Below, piece after piece: positions 60,690 through 64,000 of a stretch of DNA of 64,000 bases. Source of the DNA: Flammula alnicola (taxonomy: Eukaryota > Basidiomycota > Agaricomycetes > Agaricales > Strophariaceae); contig JADNRV010000163.1 in the NCBI GenBank assembly GCA_015499995.1, positions 52,573-116,572 on the forward strand. The letters run 5' to 3'. Numbering within the stretch: the stretch's first letter is position 1; the number at the start of each line of letters is the position of its first letter. A program made the translations under genes and the position numbers. The notes under the pieces are model-generated. The model was not told the DNA's origin. It made no database searches and saw only the letters and a list, made by a program, of their open reading frames with translations.

Positions 60690-62563
60690 CTCAGCGAACA
60701 AGTGTCTCCGATCGAATTGCCCAGCGCCTCAAGGACATTCTGAAGAAGAGTGCCTCGCGCAAGCTACTTCTACTGGAGACCCTATGTAATGCACCGCCGG
60801 AACCGATTGACGGGAAGCCGCTTCCTAAGGTTGACAAGGACAAGAGCAAAGAGACTGTGAAGACTCGAACCAAATTGCCTCTCCGCCTCCATTCCGCCAC
60901 CGAGGAGTTACCCAGCTCTCCTTTGCCTTTCATCCCTTAGCTCATCTTGCCGGCGGAGCATGGCGGGGCTATCCCTACCTCCTATTGCCATTTCTTAGCT
61001 TCTTACTCGCGCAGCCGCAGAGCTTCCTCTCCGCCCCGGCCGCTTCCCTCTGCTTGGCGAATACCAGGATGCCTTTACTGGCGAAGAATTTGTCGCCTGA
61101 TTAATATTGCAGCAAAACGCCCGACTTCGGCAGAAGTCTCGATCGTGCTGCAGCAACAGCAAAAGACTTGACCGAGAGGGAAAGCCTTTTGCGAAGATTC
61201 GGAGAGCTTGGAAATCATTTTACATAAAGATTCCGATGATGCATTGTATCAATTCAGGCCAAAGGTTTGTTATTCGTTAATAAAATCTACCTCGTCTAAA
61301 TCACTATTTCCCTGCTTTAGGCCTTTTGAGTTGGGCAAACATGCCGTAGACTCTCCGAACAAGTCTATACCTCATCCAGAAAACTTGTTCAAGAAGACGG
61401 GAACTTTTGTCAGCCTGTCAGCGAGACGCTGAACAACAATGCTAATTCCGACCCTGTTTATATTCGGGCAAAGGAAGAAGCTGACGAAGCCGACAAAGCA
61501 TACCGCATTGGCGTTAGGTGCCTCGATTAGTACTTGAAGAGCGAATTGGGGAGACCCTGAAAGTCCCTCAACGGAGAGCAAGAGATTGAGAGCAGTGAAG
61601 ACTGGTGCGACCATATCTACTACTCATATCGAAGCATACGTTCATTATTGCAACAGTTCTTCTTCAATATCAAGGAACTTACCCAAGTCTCTCGAACCAC
61701 CAATGGATCGCTCTGCGACGCGATGAGCGTCATATCAACCCGAGTCTGACTTGACGGCTCATTGCTTCCGCACTGACCCTTTCCGACCTGATCTCCCAGA
61801 TATACGAATCGGTCGCCTAGGATGAATCTGATGTCGTCTTCGGAATTGACCTGCGCAAGTGGGCTGTAGGGGGGCGGCTATGCCTTAACACAATGAGATG
61901 AGAAGAAGGAGCTCGTGCCACCCGTTTTTACCGCCATGCTCGGCGGGCTGGACGCCGCATACGAGCGCGCGCCGAACGACGTCGAGAAGGCGCAATGCGT
62001 GGATATACGAAATCCCTCTGTGCGCCGTGCACCTGCGCGAAAGTCTGAACGCCATTACACCAGACCAGCTCTTCCCTCCGGACTTGCTGGCCAAATTCGA
62101 TGCGCTTGTCACTGCGAGCTGCCTCAAACTCTGGATGCTCGAGTTGATTCCTCCGTTGGCAAGTAGGAGAAGCGGATAAAGTCTACTTCTCCAAGATTGC
62201 GCTCTCCACGGGAAGAAGTAAGTAGATACACTATTGATTGCTGCTCGATTCTAACCTTGTGTTCGTAGCTTCAGGCCTAAATTTGAATCTGAGCTGTCCA
62301 TTCAAGATCGTCATCCCAGTTGTATGCACCCTTCTTAATTTATTTGAATATTCTCTCATCATATCTTTAGTGTTTTCGTCGATCTTCTCCGGCATTATGG
62401 CGCCCTTCTCCCTGCCACCATGGCTCGCAAGAAGCACGAATCTGAACGCAAAGCACCTATCAGGAAACGCACCGCTCTTATCGATATGCGTTTGAGCAGG
62501 AGCGGAATCTCTCTCGATGCAGATCCTCAGCAGCTGTTGGTCGCTCAGGTCCTTGACTTGTAA
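60690..62563 (+). pseudogene. F-BAR/RhoGAP-type protein (Rga8-like), decayed
   Basis: Coding-like stretches occur in order but in shifting frames. They are IAQRLKDILKKSASRKLLLL (about 60712), YPYLLLPFLSFLLAQPQSFL (60975), SLDRAAATAKDLTERESLLR (about 61135), EEADEADKAYRIGVRCLD (about 61470), YESVA…ESDVVFGIDLRKWA (61800), VPPVFTAMLGGLDAAYERAP (61919), AWIYEIPLCAVHLRESLNA (62000), FRPKFESELSIQDRHP (62272) and YGALLPATMARKKHESERKA (62395). This matches the layout of basidiomycete F-BAR/DEP/RhoGAP regulators of Rho GTPases. Many stops and frameshifts rule out a product. Assignment rests on memory of the family, not a search. Confidence 0.65.
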
Positions 62564-62701
62564 TGTAGCAAGACTTGCTAGTATCTCAATGGCAAATTGA
62601 AATTTTAGTTTTTGCTTCGAATTCGTGTTTCTACGTCTCATCCACGCCAACGGCGAATATCTATAATCAAGTCCTCATTAACAGAACAGTCCATTTTTCT
62701 G

Positions 62702-63425
62702 CTAATCATCAAACTGCGGAAGGGTATCTCCTACAATCTCTTCTCCTTGGGCGACCTTTTTGAATAGCTCGTATGCTCTGTCCAAATCATCGTTGACGAT
62801 GACAAGATCATGAACATTGGGCTCCTTCGCATACTCAATCTCCGCCAAGGCCGTAGTAAGGCGTTTTTGAACGGCGCTTTCACTCTCCGTTCCGCGTTGT
62901 TGGAGTCGAGCGCGGAGAGCCGACATGGACGGAGGGGAAATAAATAGGTAGACAGGGTTAAGGTTTGTTTTTTTAATTTGACGAACGCCCTGCAATATCG
63001 GATTAGCATACCTCAACGAACAGGTGAACACAATCTCACCTGCGCCTCAATATCCAGTATACACCGACGACCTTGCTGTTGGACCTGCCGAACAGTCTCG
63101 AAGCTGGTGCCATAGAAATTGCCCGAGAACTCTGCGTGCTCAATAAACGCGTTCTCCGTGATAAGATCCTTAAAAGTTTGAGGGGGGACAAAGTGATATT
63201 GCTTTCCGTTGACTTCACCCGGGCGGGGAGTGCGAGTCGTGTCTGTAATATAGTCCATTGATCACAAGGCAAAATGGCAAAGATCATGGCAAGGTCGCGC
63301 ACGGGAAACACTAAATCCAAACTTGTCGGGAAACTCTGCAAAGAGACGTTGGAGGAGGGTGTCTTTCCTACGCCCGAAGGCCCGGAAAGAATGAGAGGGC
63401 GCAGGAAGTCGGGACGAGGAGACAT
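62702..63425 (-). pseudogene. GUK1: Guanylate kinase (GMP to GDP) gene with a 1-nt frameshift
   Basis: Three exons are clear: 63425-63303, 63242-63040 and 62989-62702, joined by GT…AG introns of 60 and 50 nt. The protein starts MSPRPDFLRPLILSGPSGVG and contains the P-loop GPSGVGK, the GMP-binding TTRTPRPGEVNGKQYHFV, FIEHAEFSGNFYGTS and a C-terminal helical part. It ends LPQFDD. The exons sum to 614 nt, one short of 205 codons: GGAAAGACACC stands where GGAAAGAGCACC (K-S-T) is expected. The frame is therefore lost right after the P-loop lysine. Elsewhere the sequence is perfectly conserved, so a sequencing or assembly error is as likely as a real mutation. Confidence 0.88.
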
Positions 63426-63797
63426 GAATTCTAACGAAATATGAAGAGATCTCTCAGGAAAGTCGCTATTTTGGTAAAGAAATACTGATGTGACTTTTGT
63501 GACTGGCATCACCGTCGTGTCACTGAGTGTGGGGGCGAAGTTACTCTTATACATTTTGTTGGCGAAGCATTGAGCTCGCTTGAGCCCCGCCTCCTTTTCC
63601 TTCTTCAACGCCCACGACGACTCGGAAACGCACAGTTCTTATCGGAATACCCCTCAGATACCCAAGCCGGCAACTGAACCTCGTTTACCCTGCCAATTCA
63701 CTCTTTTGATCTGGTTACACCCTAGCCTTCTCGTTCCAGATATAGCGGACTCTCTTTCACCTTTATATTCAACCCAACGACCTCCTAACGACGTATT
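63426..63797. promoter_or_regulatory. Shared promoter between GUK1 and the kinase gene
   Basis: These 372 bp separate two divergent start codons. Pyrimidine-rich stretches (for example CTCTCTTTCACC near 63750) precede the kinase ATG, as is common in fungal promoters. There is no obvious TATA box. Co-regulation is inference. Confidence 0.5.
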
Positions 63798-64000
63798 ATG
63801 GGTGCTGTCTGCTGTAGGCCTCAGGTGATATCCTTACTGGTCAACTCCTGAGTCAGCAAGCTTACTCACAATTCCTGTGTTCCCAGCCCATCGACTTTGA
63901 CGGTGATGTTAATCTCTTTCACTTCATGCTTCTAAGATGTGTTGGGAAAGGGGCTTTCGGAAAGGTGCGTGATGCTCTTTCTCTCTTTTTCGCTACCTCG
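63798..64000 (+). CDS. AGC-type protein kinase, STK32/YANK-like, N-terminal exons
   Basis: Exon 1 (63798-63824) encodes MGAVCCRPQ. A GT…AG intron (63825-63886) follows, and exon 2 (63887-63964) encodes PIDFDGDVNLFHFMLLRCVGKGAFGK, ending at a GTGCGT donor. GKGAFGK is the glycine-rich ATP loop of a kinase. The start MGxxCC is a typical N-myristoylation site followed by palmitoylatable cysteines, so membrane attachment is likely. F-D-x-D-V-N-x-x-H-F before the glycine loop resembles STK32/YANK kinases. The rest lies right of the window. Confidence 0.7.

Overview
The window looks like a chromosome of a filamentous basidiomycete, probably an agaricomycete. The evidence is the dense short introns (about 45-65 nt, GTRNGT...AG) in the cellular genes, the fungal protein families (a full ABCC/MRP transporter, guanylate kinase, an F-BAR/RhoGAP relic, an STK32-like kinase), and Tad1-type LINEs plus hAT and copia elements typical of these fungi. 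No species is assigned.

Positions 1-42880 are a transposon nest, resolved here by target site duplications (TSDs). Two related LINE families are present. Family 1 has ORF2 starting with residues MPVQPMLDEVQ and family 2 has MQAQ.LDEIR. Both carry ORF1 with CCHC zinc knuckles and ORF2 with APE endonuclease, reverse transcriptase (YVDD), RNase H and a C-terminal CCHC. The nest is six levels deep. A family 2 fragment (H0, 40323-42699) contains a minus-strand family 1 LINE (H1; segments 1631-2600, 30613-30839, 31284-31983, 38458-40322). H1 contains a tRNA-derived SINE of about 1 kb (S1; 2601-3191 plus 30193-30598). S1 contains a chimeric family 1 insertion (3192-30177). That insertion contains a minus-strand family 2 LINE (10211-18763), which contains a plus-strand family 2 LINE (10850-13861). 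Further passengers are a complete family 2 LINE at 19394-25956, a CACTG-ended DNA transposon at 26624-28147, a short SINE at 30840-31268, a complete family 2 LINE at 31984-38442 and a 5'-truncated LINE at 32-1630. Nearly all retroposon insertions have 14-15 bp TSDs and long A tails, so activity looks recent. The SINEs share the 3' end of the LINEs, which points to a LINE/SINE partnership.

Positions 43751-53575 are one decayed hAT transposon with an 8 bp TSD. Its transposase gene is split by a non-autonomous hAT element (46034-46992) and by a gag-only copia retrotransposon (49232-53170). The copia element carries a DNA element (50096-52347), which carries another hAT MITE (50689-51271).

From 54263 the sequence returns to ordinary genes: an intron-rich ABCC transporter (minus, 54263-60401), a decayed F-BAR/RhoGAP pseudogene (plus, about 60690-62563), a guanylate kinase gene (minus, 62702-63425) with a 1-nt frameshift in its P-loop, and the first two exons of a lipid-anchored AGC-type kinase (plus, 63798 onward). 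The last two are divergent across a 372 bp shared promoter.
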